Shown here: piece by piece, positions 1 to 7,753 of the stretch
Position numbering within the stretch: the first letter of the stretch is position 1
Layout: every line of letters begins with the position of its first letter
NCBI RefSeq assembly: GCF_003325375.1
Contig: NZ_CP030862.1
Coordinates: 5,027,501 to 5,091,500 of the forward strand
Direction of reading: 5' to 3'
Length of the DNA stretch: 64,000 nucleotides
Origin: Streptomyces globosus
Lineage (GTDB): Bacteria; Actinomycetota; Actinomycetes; Streptomycetales; Streptomycetaceae
Notes under the pieces: generated by a model
Seen by the model: only the letters and a program-made list of their open reading frames with translations
Told to the model about the DNA's origin: nothing
The model's database searches: none
Made by a program: the position numbers and the translations under genes

Positions 1-61
1 TCTAGGCTCGGAGCCGGTGCCGGTGCGGTCCGGCACCGGTCCGCGATCAGGAGGTTCAGCA

Positions 62-595
62 GTGGCCGAGCAGAACAGGGCTCCCCTCCCCCACGCCTTC
101 CACCCGGAAGTCGCCTCGTTCACGGTGGTGAGCGACGATCTCCGGCACGGCGGGGAGCTGGCCGGCGGCCAGGTCCTGGAGGGCGGGAACGTCTCCCCGC
201 ACCTGCGCTGGGAGGGCTTCCCGGAGGGGGCGAAGAGCTTCGCCGTGACGTGCTTCGACCCGGACGCCCCGACGGGCAGCGGGTTCTGGCACTGGGTCCT
301 CTTCGACCTGCCCGCCACCGTGACGGAGCTGCCGGCCGGCGCGGGCAGCGGGAAGTTCGAGGGGCTGCCGGACGGAGCCGTGCACGTCCGCAACGACTAC
401 GGGACGCGGGACTTCGGCGGGGCGGCGCCGCCGGCCGGCGAGCGCCACCGGTACGTGTTCACCGTGTACGCGGTGGACCGGGAGAAGCTCGGGCCCGGCC
501 CGGACGCCTCACCCGCCGCAGTCGGATTCAACCTGCGGTTCCACACGCTGGGGCGCGCCCACCTGATCGGTGAGTACGAGGCGCCGGCAGGCTGA
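62..595 (+). CDS. YbhB/YbcL family PEBP-like protein
   Basis: Encodes 177 aa resembling the bacterial phosphatidylethanolamine-binding (Raf kinase inhibitor-like) family, small cytoplasmic ligand-binding proteins whose bacterial role is poorly known. The ligand-site signature is visible as CFDPDAPTGSGFWHW followed by VLFDLPA, and a later RNDYGTRDFGG...PAGERHRYVF segment matches the second conserved loop. Length is normal for the family. I chose the GTG at 62 because AGGAGG (49-54) sits 7 nt upstream; the frame stays open back to position 17 without a better start. It stands alone and is followed by a strong intrinsic terminator. Confidence 0.9.
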   Translation: MAEQNRAPLPHAFHPEVASFTVVSDDLRHGGELAGGQVLEGGNVSPHLRWEGFPEGAKSFAVTCFDPDAPTGSGFWHWVLFDLPATVTELPAGAGSGKFEGLPDGAVHVRNDYGTRDFGGAAPPAGERHRYVFTVYAVDREKLGPGPDASPAAVGFNLRFHTLGRAHLIGEYEAPAG

Positions 596-611
596 TCGTT
601 CGCCTCCTGTT

Positions 612-655
612 TGCCCGGTCCTGGTCTGAAGCAGACCCGGACCGGGCATTTTTAA
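612..655 (+). terminator. Intrinsic terminator with T-tract
   Basis: A 17-bp stem (612-628 pairing with 632-648, one mismatch) closes a 3-nt loop and runs straight into TTTTTAA. It follows the PEBP-like gene. The U-tract is unusual in a genome whose other terminators here are GC-rich hairpins without one. Confidence 0.85.
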
Positions 656-744
656 TGCGTTGTCCCGCGTGGCGCGCGCAGCCAGAGTGGTTGCGGGCCC
701 TGCAGCCAGGGTGGACGCGGGCCTGCGCACGGGAGGTGGGCGAG

Positions 745-1248
745 ATGCGGGACACGCTGGTGCTGAATGCGAGCTTCGAGCCGCTGTCGACGGTGACCCT
801 GAACCGGGCCGTCGTGCTGGTTCTCCAGGACAAGGCAGTGGTCGAGCAGTCGCATCCGGAACTGCGTGTCCGAGCGGCCGCCGTGGACCTTCCGATGCCT
901 CGGGTGATCAGGTTGTGCCGGTACGTGCGTGTGCCGTTCCGAAGACACGCGCCGTGGTCCCGGCGGGGCGTGCTGGTGCGGGACCAGCACCGGTGCGCGT
1001 ACTGCGGGAAGCGGGCCACGACGGTGGACCACGTGGTGCCGCGGGCGCAGGGCGGCCGGGACACCTGGCTGAACACGGTGGCGTCGTGCGCCGAGGACAA
1101 CCACCGCAAGGCGGACCGGACTCCGGACGAGGCGGGTATGCCGCTGCTGCGGGAGCCGTTCGTGCCGTCCCCTGCGGACGCCATGCTGCTGGCCCTCGGG
1201 GTCGGCGGCCGGGAGGCGCTCCCGGAGTGGCTGGGCAGCACGGCGTAG
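745..1248 (+). CDS. HNH endonuclease family protein
   Basis: Encodes 167 aa. The N-terminal half (VLNASFEPLSTVTLNRA) is the usual lead-in of actinobacterial HNH proteins. The C-terminal half carries the zinc-bound nuclease core: C84-x2-C87, DHVVPRAQGG (H96 as general base), then N110, C115 and the DNHRK segment near 118-122. These proteins are predicted metal-dependent DNA nucleases; the target is unknown and the gene is widespread and chromosomal in streptomycetes, so a housekeeping role is likelier than a mobile one. The ATG at 745 is chosen because GGGAGG (731-736) lies 8 nt upstream; an ATG at 655 would add 30 residues with no Shine-Dalgarno site. Confidence 0.88.
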   Translation: MRDTLVLNASFEPLSTVTLNRAVVLVLQDKAVVEQSHPELRVRAAAVDLPMPRVIRLCRYVRVPFRRHAPWSRRGVLVRDQHRCAYCGKRATTVDHVVPRAQGGRDTWLNTVASCAEDNHRKADRTPDEAGMPLLREPFVPSPADAMLLALGVGGREALPEWLGSTA

Positions 1249-1256
1249 GAACGGGT

Positions 1257-1287
1257 GGAGGCCCGTCCCCCGAGGGGGCGGGCCTCC
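1257..1287. terminator. Hairpin between convergent genes
   Basis: A 14-bp stem (1257-1270 with 1274-1287, one G-U pair) lies between the HNH gene and the convergent exporter gene and could end transcription from both sides. There is no T-tract. Confidence 0.7.
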
Positions 1288-1310
1288 GGCGTGTCCGGGG
1301 TGCGGCCCGG

Positions 1311-2093
1311 TCAGCGCAGCAGCATCTGGGCGATGGCGACGGTGCCGACGGCGACGATGACACCGCGGAGCACGGTCGGCGGGAGCCTGCGGCCGACCTT
1401 GGCGCCGATCTGGCCGCCGAGGGTGGAGCCGGCCGCGATGAGGAGGACGGCCGTCCAGTCGAACTCGGCGACGAAGAGGAAGAAGACCGCGGCGATGCCG
1501 TTGACGACGGCGGCGATGACGTTCTTGACGGCGTTGATGCGCTGGAGGTCCTCATGGAGCAGGAGCCCCATCAGGCCGACGTAGAGGACGCCCTGGGCGG
1601 CGCCGAAGTAGCCGCCGTACGCGCTGGCGAGCAGCATGCCGCCCGCGAGGGCGGGGCCGCCGTCGGGGTGCGCCCCGTCCGAGCCGGCGGCTTCGCGGCG
1701 CCTGCGGAGGGCGGCGGCGAGCCGGGGCTGGAGGACGACGAGGACGAGGGCGAGCCCGATGAGCACGGGCACGATGGTGTCGAAGGACTCCGACGGCAGG
1801 GTCAGGAGCAGGACGGCTCCGGCGAGGCCGCCGACGGCGGAGACGGCGCCGAGCCGCAGGACGCGGGCGCGCTGCCCGCGGAGCTCCCGGCGGTAGCCGA
1901 AGGCTCCGCTGAGGGAGCCTGGCACCAGGCCGAGGGTGTTGGAGACGTTCGCCGTGACGGGCGGGAGGCCCGTGGCGAGCAGCACCGGGAAGGTGATGAG
2001 GGTGCCGGAGCCGACGATCGTGTTGATGGTGCCTGCGCCGATGCCGGCGGCGAAGACCGCGACTGATTCCCAGACGGACATGGACATGGACAT
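1311..2093 (-). CDS. TauE/SafE (TSUP) family membrane exporter
   Basis: Encodes about 260 aa with eight or so hydrophobic segments. The N-terminal INTIVGSGTLITFPVLL segment and a central repeat YGGYFGAAQGVLYVG are typical of the TSUP family, which moves small sulfur-containing or organic anions across the membrane; the substrate here is unknown. The upstream AAAGGAG abuts an ATG at 2105, too close to serve it, and lies 12 nt before the next in-frame ATG at 2093, so I take 2093. The first codons are a hexanucleotide repeat giving Met-Ser-Met-Ser-Met-Ser. It is monocistronic and convergent with the HNH gene. Confidence 0.88.
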   Translation of the reverse strand: MSMSMSVWESVAVFAAGIGAGTINTIVGSGTLITFPVLLATGLPPVTANVSNTLGLVPGSLSGAFGYRRELRGQRARVLRLGAVSAVGGLAGAVLLLTLPSESFDTIVPVLIGLALVLVVLQPRLAAALRRRREAAGSDGAHPDGGPALAGGMLLASAYGGYFGAAQGVLYVGLMGLLLHEDLQRINAVKNVIAAVVNGIAAVFFLFVAEFDWTAVLLIAAGSTLGGQIGAKVGRRLPPTVLRGVIVAVGTVAIAQMLLR

Positions 2094-2194
2094 GGACCGG
2101 GCCATCTCCTTTGCATAGGAGGACGCCTCCCCGCCATTGAGGTCGAGGGGCCTCCTTGATCATGCAGGAGGGGACGGCCCGGTGGGCGCGCGGG

Positions 2195-3214
2195 TCAGTC
2201 GATGGGGGGCTGTTCGCGGCGTTCGGTGCCGTTGGCGCCGTTGCCGTTCCCGGTGTGGCCGCCGCCGTTGGCGCCGTTGCTGCCGTTGTTCGCGCCGGAC
2301 TTGGCGGAGTTCAGGGGGTTGAATCCGGAGCCGCCGCCCATGGGGCCGAAGTTGCCCATGGCTCCGGAGAGGCCCTTGAGGGCGTCGCCGATCTCGCTGG
2401 GGACGATCCAGAGCTTGTTGGCGTCGCCCTCGGCGAGCTTCGGGAGCATCTGGAGGTACTGGTAGGCGAGGAGCTTCTGGTCGGCGTCGCCGGCGTGGAT
2501 GGACTCGAAGACGGTGCGGATGGCCTGGGCCTCGCCCTCGGCGCGCAGGGCGGCGGCCTTGGCCTCGCCCTCGGCGCGCAGGATGGAGGACTGCTTCTCG
2601 CCCTCGGCGCGCAGGATCTCGGACTGGCGGACGCCTTCGGCCTGGAGGATCGCGGCGCGCTTGTCGCGGTCGGCGCGCATCTGCTTCTCCATCGAGTCCT
2701 GGATGGAGGTGGGCGGCTCGATGGCCTTGAGCTCGACGCGGTTGACGCGGATGCCCCACTTGCCGGTGGCCTCGTCGAGGACGCCGCGGAGGGCCGCGTT
2801 GATCTCCTCGCGGGAGGTGAGCGTCCGCTCCAGGTCCATGCCGCCGATGATGTTGCGCAGGGTGGTGACGGTGAGCTGCTCGATGGCCTGGATGTAGCTG
2901 GCGACCTCGTAGGTCGCGGCGCGGGCGTCGGTCACCTGGTAGTAGATGACGGTGTCGATGTTGACGACGAGGTTGTCCTGGGTGATGACCGGCTGGGGCG
3001 GGAACGGCACGACCTGCTCGCGGAGGTCGATGCGGTTGCGGATGGAGTCGATGAAGGGGACGACGATGTTGAGGCCCGCGTTGAGGGTGCGGGTGTAGCG
3101 GCCGAACCGCTCGACGATGGCTGCGCTGGCCTGCGGGATCACCTGGATCGTCTTGACCAGGGCGATGAAGACCAGAACCACCAGGATGATCAGGACGATG
3201 ATGATCGGTTGCAT
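2195..3214 (-). CDS. SPFH/band-7 (stomatin-like) membrane protein
   Basis: Encodes 339 aa. An N-terminal membrane segment (about residues 1-25) is followed by an SPFH domain (ASAAIVERFGRYTRTLNAGLN onward) and a long coiled coil with the repeat RAEGE(K/A)(Q/A) at about 190-235. The tail (about 290-339) is Gly/Asn-rich, low in complexity and likely disordered. Bacterial SPFH proteins oligomerise in membrane microdomains and act with NfeD partners or membrane proteases. The NfeD gene lies just upstream on the same strand (99-bp gap), the classical pairing. Confidence 0.92.
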   Translation of the reverse strand: MQPIIIVLIILVVLVFIALVKTIQVIPQASAAIVERFGRYTRTLNAGLNIVVPFIDSIRNRIDLREQVVPFPPQPVITQDNLVVNIDTVIYYQVTDARAATYEVASYIQAIEQLTVTTLRNIIGGMDLERTLTSREEINAALRGVLDEATGKWGIRVNRVELKAIEPPTSIQDSMEKQMRADRDKRAAILQAEGVRQSEILRAEGEKQSSILRAEGEAKAAALRAEGEAQAIRTVFESIHAGDADQKLLAYQYLQMLPKLAEGDANKLWIVPSEIGDALKGLSGAMGNFGPMGGGSGFNPLNSAKSGANNGSNGANGGGHTGNGNGANGTERREQPPID

Positions 3215-3313
3215 GCGGTTCCCCGTGCCCTTCCGGCTGTCTGTGCTGCCCCGTTGATGCGTTCGGAGTCTCGCAGACCCCGGGGCCGCAGGTCGGCTGC
3301 TTGGCTCAAGTAC

Positions 3314-3742
3314 TCACATGACGACGGCGGTTGCGCCGTCGATGTCGACCACGTCCACCTGGCTGCCGGGTTCGTAGGCGGCGTCGGCGTCGAGGGTGCG
3401 GGCGGACCAGATCTCGCCCGCGAGCTTGACGCGGCCTCCACTGCCGTCGACGCGTTCGACGACGACGGCCGTTCTGCCCCTCAACGCGTCGATTCCGCTG
3501 CGGTGTTGGGGGCGCTGGTCGCGGCTGCGGTTCGCGATCGAGCGGACGGCGGCGGTGAGCGCGACCGACACGACGACGAAGACGAGGACCTGGGCGACGA
3601 TGCCGCCGCCGAGCGCCGCGGTGGCGGAGGCCGCGAGCGCCCCGACCGCGAACATGCCGAGTTCCGGCATCGCGGTCAGGACGAGCGGGATGCCCAGTCC
3701 GACCGCACCGATGAGCCACCACACCCACGCGTCGATGTCCAC
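3314..3742 (-). CDS. NfeD family membrane protein
   Basis: Encodes 142 aa: three or four hydrophobic segments in the first 75 residues, then a C-terminal OB-fold domain (LRGRTAVVVERVDGSGGRVKL...) ending in VDVVDIDGATAVV, the hallmark of NfeD proteins without the ClpP-like protease part. NfeD proteins partner SPFH proteins, and the SPFH gene is the next gene downstream. The GTG start has no Shine-Dalgarno site; a TACCAT hexamer lies 6 nt before it (3749-3754), suggesting a leaderless transcript. Confidence 0.9.
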   Translation of the reverse strand: MDIDAWVWWLIGAVGLGIPLVLTAMPELGMFAVGALAASATAALGGGIVAQVLVFVVVSVALTAAVRSIANRSRDQRPQHRSGIDALRGRTAVVVERVDGSGGRVKLAGEIWSARTLDADAAYEPGSQVDVVDIDGATAVVM

Positions 3743-3786
3743 GGGTTCATGGTAGGTCGGGGGGCGCGGTCGGGACAGGGTGCGGG

Positions 3787-4581
3787 TCAGCGCAGGGGCA
3801 GTCCCCGGGCGGTCCAGCGGTCGTGCTCGGTGCGCTCGACGACGAGCGGGAGGCCGAAGCAGAGGGAGAGGTTGCGGGAGGTGAGTTCGAGGTCGATGGG
3901 GCCGGCGGTGACGACCTTGCCCTGACGGATCATCAGGACGTGGGTGAAGCCGGGGGCGATCTCCTCGACATGGTGGGTGACCATGGCCATGGAGGGCGCG
4001 AGCGGGTCGCGGGCCAGGCGGCCGAGGCGGCGTACGAGGTCCTCGCGGCCGCCGAGGTCGAGGCCGGCGGCGGGCTCGTCGAGGAGGAGGAGCTCGGGGT
4101 CGGTCATCAGGGCGCGGGCGATGAGGGTGCGCTTGCGCTCGCCCTCGGAGAGGGTGCCGAACTTCCGGTCGAGGAAGTCGGTCATGCCGAGGCGGTCGAG
4201 GAAGGCGCGGGCGCGCTGCTCGTCGACCTCCTCGTACTCCTCCTGCCAGGTCGCGGTCATGCCGTACGCGGCGGTGAGGACGGTCTGGAGGACGGTCTGG
4301 CGCTTGGGGAGCTTGTCGGCCATCGCGATGCCGGCGATGCCGATGCGGGGGCGCAGCTCGAAGACGTCGACCTTCCCGAGGGTGCTGCCGAGGATGGTGG
4401 CGGTGCCCTTGGTGGGGAAGAGGTAGCTGGAGGCGATGTTGAGCAGGGTGGTCTTACCGGCGCCGTTGGGGCCGAGGATGACCCAGCGCTCCCCTTCCTT
4501 CACCGACCAGGAGACCTGGTCGACCAGAGCCCGGCCCTCGCGGACCACGGATACGTCCTGAAGCTCCAGTACATCGCTCAT
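3787..4581 (-). CDS. ABC transporter ATP-binding protein without adjacent permease
   Basis: Encodes 264 aa, one nucleotide-binding domain. The Walker A motif is GPNGAGKTT (37-45), the Walker B stretch is ELLLLDEPAAGLD, and the H-loop MVTHHVEEI is present. The signature is LSEGERKR rather than LSGGQ, a variation seen in some iron- and molybdate-type ATPases. No permease or binding protein is encoded nearby, so the partner or role is unknown; NfeD and the SPFH gene follow downstream on the same strand. AAGGGGAG about 11 nt before the ATG can serve as ribosome binding site. Confidence 0.9.
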   Translation of the reverse strand: MSDVLELQDVSVVREGRALVDQVSWSVKEGERWVILGPNGAGKTTLLNIASSYLFPTKGTATILGSTLGKVDVFELRPRIGIAGIAMADKLPKRQTVLQTVLTAAYGMTATWQEEYEEVDEQRARAFLDRLGMTDFLDRKFGTLSEGERKRTLIARALMTDPELLLLDEPAAGLDLGGREDLVRRLGRLARDPLAPSMAMVTHHVEEIAPGFTHVLMIRQGKVVTAGPIDLELTSRNLSLCFGLPLVVERTEHDRWTARGLPLR

Positions 4582-4725
4582 GAGCGCGTTGTCTCCCCTT
4601 GAGGTCTCGGTTCGTCTGTGCGCCGGTGTGCGCAGCCCCAGGGGAAAACCTACGCCACTCGGGGCGGGGTCCGGGCGCCAGCCCGGCTGCCGGGGCGGTT
4701 CCGGGCCGGTCCGTAGAGTGGGGGG

Positions 4726-5508
4726 ATGCTTTTCGAACCACGTTCAGGGCGGCTGGCCGCCTGGGGGAACGCGCTGCTGGCCGGTCTGGTCTCGCCCGAC
4801 GAGGCCGTGTCGTCGATCGTGGCCGGGGACGCCGTGCACCGGGTGGCGGGGCTGCCGGGCGAGCCGGGGCCGGTGGGGCTGACGCTGGCGCTGGGGCGGA
4901 TGCGGGCCCTGGGGGTGACGGGGCTGCGGGTGGCGCTGCCCGTGCCGGGGCATCCGCTGGGGCTGAGCGGGCCGCCGGAGTTCAACGCGCGGGCGCTGGA
5001 GTCGCAGGAGGCGGTGGTCGCCGTGGGGGCGGCGCTGGGGCTGGTGCCGGAGGTGGCCGAGGCGGGGCCCGCGGGTGACGTGCACGTCGAGGTGGTGTGG
5101 CGGTGCCTGCCCGTGCGGGAGGCACCCCCGGCGGACGTGCCGTCTCTGGGCGAGGCGGAGCGGGAGCTGGCGGAGGCCGTGCGCGAGGCGACGGCGGTGC
5201 TGACCCGGCTGGACGTGGCGGCCTCGGGGCCGGCGGCGGAGGCCGCGGTGTCGGCCTTCCGGGCGCGGGCGGAGGCCGGGCGGGAGGCGCTGGCTCCGGG
5301 GTATCCGGCGCGGGCGGTGCGGGTGCTGGCGCTGGCGCAGCGGGTGGACCTGCTGGTGTCGCTGGCGTACGAGCGGGGGCACGGCGGTGCGGTGGCGGCG
5401 TCGGAGATGGCGGCGCGGGCTGAGGCGCTGCGGCCGGTGGAGCGGGTGGCGCGGCGGGCGCTGGTGGCGGCGTACAACGCGGCGGTGGAGGAGCGGGAGC
5501 GGGGCTGA
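4726..5508 (+). CDS. Conserved actinobacterial protein of unknown function
   Basis: Encodes 260 aa that I cannot assign to a functional family. It is alanine- and valine-rich, has no signal peptide or clear membrane segment, and the C-terminal half (about 140-260) looks largely helical and charged. The sequence PVPGHPLGLSGPPEFN at about 72-87 is the most distinctive stretch. Coding use of G/C-ending codons matches its neighbours. TAGAGT (4714-4719) lies 6 nt before the ATG, so transcription could be leaderless, although the intervening G-run could also pair weakly with 16S rRNA. It diverges from the ABC ATPase gene and converges on the chaplin gene. Confidence 0.75.
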   Translation: MLFEPRSGRLAAWGNALLAGLVSPDEAVSSIVAGDAVHRVAGLPGEPGPVGLTLALGRMRALGVTGLRVALPVPGHPLGLSGPPEFNARALESQEAVVAVGAALGLVPEVAEAGPAGDVHVEVVWRCLPVREAPPADVPSLGEAERELAEAVREATAVLTRLDVAASGPAAEAAVSAFRARAEAGREALAPGYPARAVRVLALAQRVDLLVSLAYERGHGGAVAASEMAARAEALRPVERVARRALVAAYNAAVEERERG

Positions 5509-5528
5509 GTGCCCGGGGGGCGCGGCAC

Positions 5529-5563
5529 GGCCCCGCCTCCGGGGAGAGGGAGGAGGCGGGGCC
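5529..5563. terminator. GC-rich hairpin between convergent genes
   Basis: A 12-bp perfect stem (5529-5540 with 5552-5563) sits between the unknown gene and the convergent chaplin gene and can act in both directions. No T-tract follows. Confidence 0.65.
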
Positions 5564-5582
5564 GACGGCGGGGGGCGGCGGG

Positions 5583-5828
5583 TCAGCCGTTGGTGCTGGT
5601 GTTTCCCCAGGCGCCGTTCAGCAGGCCGACCGCGGTGACCGCGTTGCCGACGGCGTTCACGGGGACGTGCACCGGGACCTGGTCGAGGTTCCCGGAGGCG
5701 ACGCCGGGCGAGCCCGCGGCTTCGCCCGAGGCCCAAGCGCCGCCGTGGGCGGAGGCGGCGCCCGCCCCCGCGGCGAGGAGGCCGCCCGCGATCAGGGCGG
5801 CGGCGGTGGCCTTCTTGGTGTTCTTCAC
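5583..5828 (-). CDS. chpE: Short chaplin, ChpE-like surface amyloid protein
   Basis: Encodes 81 aa. A Sec signal peptide (KKATAAALIAGGLLAAGAG...ASA, about 1-27) precedes one chaplin domain: SPGVASGNLDQVPVHVPVN followed by AVGNAVTAVGLLNGAWGN. Chaplins are secreted, self-assemble into amyloid fibrils and make aerial hyphae and spores hydrophobic in Streptomyces. The domain has no cysteine, the known mark of ChpE among short chaplins, and there is no sorting signal. The GTG at 5828 is chosen because GGAGG lies about 10 nt upstream and the signal peptide begins there. Downstream of a two-component system on the same strand, with a 154-bp gap that probably holds its own promoter. Confidence 0.93.
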   Translation of the reverse strand: MKNTKKATAAALIAGGLLAAGAGAASAHGGAWASGEAAGSPGVASGNLDQVPVHVPVNAVGNAVTAVGLLNGAWGNTSTNG

Positions 5829-5982
5829 GTGTCCTCGTCCTCCGTACGTCTGCCGGGGCCGGCGCTCCGGCACGCCCTGGAGAACGGTCCCGCGCCGCAC
5901 GGGATACGCCGTGTGGGCGACATGCACCCGACGGTATGACATTCGGAACGGCGGATGGACGGGTCGGCGGCGGCGCGCCGCC

Positions 5983-6630
5983 TCAGCCGGCCGCGCCGTG
6001 GCGGACGGCCCAGAGCGCCGCCTGGGTGCGGTCGGCGAGGTCCAGCTTCATGAGGATGTTCGAGACGTGCGTCTTGACCGTCTTCTCCGACAGGACGAGC
6101 GCCCGCGCGATCTCCCGGTTGGAGCGGCCGTCCGCGATAAGGCCGAGGACCTCCTGCTCCCGCTCGGTCAGGGAGCCGCCGCGGCCGGCCGCCGGCTGGT
6201 CGTCCTGGGACAGCAGCGCCTCGGCGACCTCCGGCTGGAGCAGGACGTGCCCGGCGCGGACGGAGCGGATGGCCGCGGCGAGCGCGTCCGGGTCGATGTC
6301 CTTGTAGACGTATCCGGCAGCGCCGGCGCGCAGGGCCGGGACGACCGTCCGCTGCTCGGTGAAGCTGGTGACGACCAGGACCCGGGCGGGGTTGTCCGCG
6401 GCGCGGAGCCGGCGCAGGGCCTCGATGCCGTCGGTGCCGGGCATCGTGATGTCCATCAGGATCACGTCGGGCCGCAGTTCCTCGGCGCGTGCGGCGCCCT
6501 CGTCGCCGTCGGCGGCCTCGCCGACGACCTCGATGTCGTCCTGGACCTCCAGGAAGGTGCGCAGGCCGCGCCGGACGACCTGGTGGTCGTCGACGAGCAG
6601 GACGCGGATCCGGCCGGGCGTCTCAGCCAC
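5983..6630 (-). CDS. NarL/FixJ-type response regulator
   Basis: Encodes 215 aa: receiver domain (about 8-125) with acidic pair D14-D15 and phosphoacceptor D60 (in DVILMD), then a LuxR-type helix-turn-helix (LTEREQEVLGLIADGRSNREI onward). It is the DNA-binding partner of the histidine kinase whose 3' end overlaps its start by 8 nt. The GTG start follows GAGGTACCC. It is transcribed toward the chaplin gene, but whether that gene is a target cannot be seen. Confidence 0.93.
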   Translation of the reverse strand: MAETPGRIRVLLVDDHQVVRRGLRTFLEVQDDIEVVGEAADGDEGAARAEELRPDVILMDITMPGTDGIEALRRLRAADNPARVLVVTSFTEQRTVVPALRAGAAGYVYKDIDPDALAAAIRSVRAGHVLLQPEVAEALLSQDDQPAAGRGGSLTEREQEVLGLIADGRSNREIARALVLSEKTVKTHVSNILMKLDLADRTQAALWAVRHGAAG

Positions 6631-7753
6631 CGGGTACCTCCATCTCGATCGTGGTGCCCGCGGCGGGCGCCGAGTGCACGGTGAGGCGGCCGCCGGCGCC
6701 GGCGGCCCGGTCCCGCATGGAGACGAGGCCGAGGTGGCGTCCGGCCGCGCGGACGGCGGCGGGGTCGAAGCCGCTGCCGTTGTCGGCGACGGTGAGGACG
6801 GCGCCGGTGCCGCGCCGGGCGAGCACGACGTCGACGCGGTCGGCGCCGGAGTGCCGCAGGGCGTTGTGGAGGGCTTCCTGGGCGACGCGGAGGAGTGCCT
6901 CCTCCTGGGCGGCGGGCAGGGCGCGTACGCCGTCGCAGGTGAAGGTGACGCGGGCGGCCTGCGCGCGGTCGAGGACGCGGACGTGGCCGCGGAGGGTGGC
7001 GGCGAGGCCGTCCTCGTCGAGGCCGGCGGGGCGCAGTTCGGTCACGGCGGCGCGCAGTTCGTCGGCGGCCTCGGCGGCGAGGGCGGCGACCTGGTGGAGT
7101 TCGTCCTTGGCGCGGGCCGGGTCGCGGTCGACGAGGGCGGCGGCGGCCTGGGCGGTCAGGCGGAGGGAGAAGAGCTTCTGGCTGACGGCGTCGTGCAGCT
7201 CGTGGGCGAGGCGGGAGCGCTCCTCGGCGATGGTGAGCTCGCGGCTCCGCTCGTACAGGCGGGCGTTGGTCAGGGCGATGGCGGCGTGCTGGGCGAGGAG
7301 GCCGAGGAGTTCCCCGTCCTCCTCGGTGAAGCCGCCGGGGGCGTGCTTGTTGGCGAGGAAGAGGGCGCCGAGGGTCTCCTCACCGTCCCGGATGGGGCGG
7401 CCGAGGAAGTCGGCCATCTCGGGGTGGGCGGCGGGCCAGCCCTCGAAGCGGGGGTCCTTGCGCACGTCGGCGAGGCGCTCGGCTCCCTCCTGGTGGAGCA
7501 TCGCGGCGAGGATGCCGTGCTGGCGGGGCAGGGGGCCGATGCGGCGCCACTGCTCCTCGCTGATGCCGTCGACGACGAACTGCGCGAAGCCGCCGTGGTC
7601 GTCGGGGACGCCGAGGGCGGCGTAGCGGGCGCCGAGGAGGGCGCGGGCCTCGATGACGATCGTGCGCAGGACGTCGCGTACCTCCAGCCGCCGGCTCATG
7701 GCGAGCAGTGCGGTGCTGACGGCGGCGAGGCCGCTGCGGGGGGCGTGGTCCAT
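6623..7753 (-). CDS. GAF-domain sensor histidine kinase
   Basis: Encodes 376 aa, cytoplasmic, without membrane segments. A GAF domain (about 25-165) precedes a HisKA_3 dimerisation helix with the HELHD phospho-site (H187), and an HATPase domain with DNGSGFDPAAVR and GLVSMRDRA. The GAF domain suggests sensing of a small molecule, redox state or gas; the ligand is unknown. The ATG at 7753 is preferred over a GTG at 7762: there is no Shine-Dalgarno site, and TACGGT (7761-7766) stands 7 nt before the ATG, fitting leaderless transcription. It overlaps the response regulator gene by 8 nt. Confidence 0.92.
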   Translation of the reverse strand: MDHAPRSGLAAVSTALLAMSRRLEVRDVLRTIVIEARALLGARYAALGVPDDHGGFAQFVVDGISEEQWRRIGPLPRQHGILAAMLHQEGAERLADVRKDPRFEGWPAAHPEMADFLGRPIRDGEETLGALFLANKHAPGGFTEEDGELLGLLAQHAAIALTNARLYERSRELTIAEERSRLAHELHDAVSQKLFSLRLTAQAAAALVDRDPARAKDELHQVAALAAEAADELRAAVTELRPAGLDEDGLAATLRGHVRVLDRAQAARVTFTCDGVRALPAAQEEALLRVAQEALHNALRHSGADRVDVVLARRGTGAVLTVADNGSGFDPAAVRAAGRHLGLVSMRDRAAGAGGRLTVHSAPAAGTTIEMEVPGG

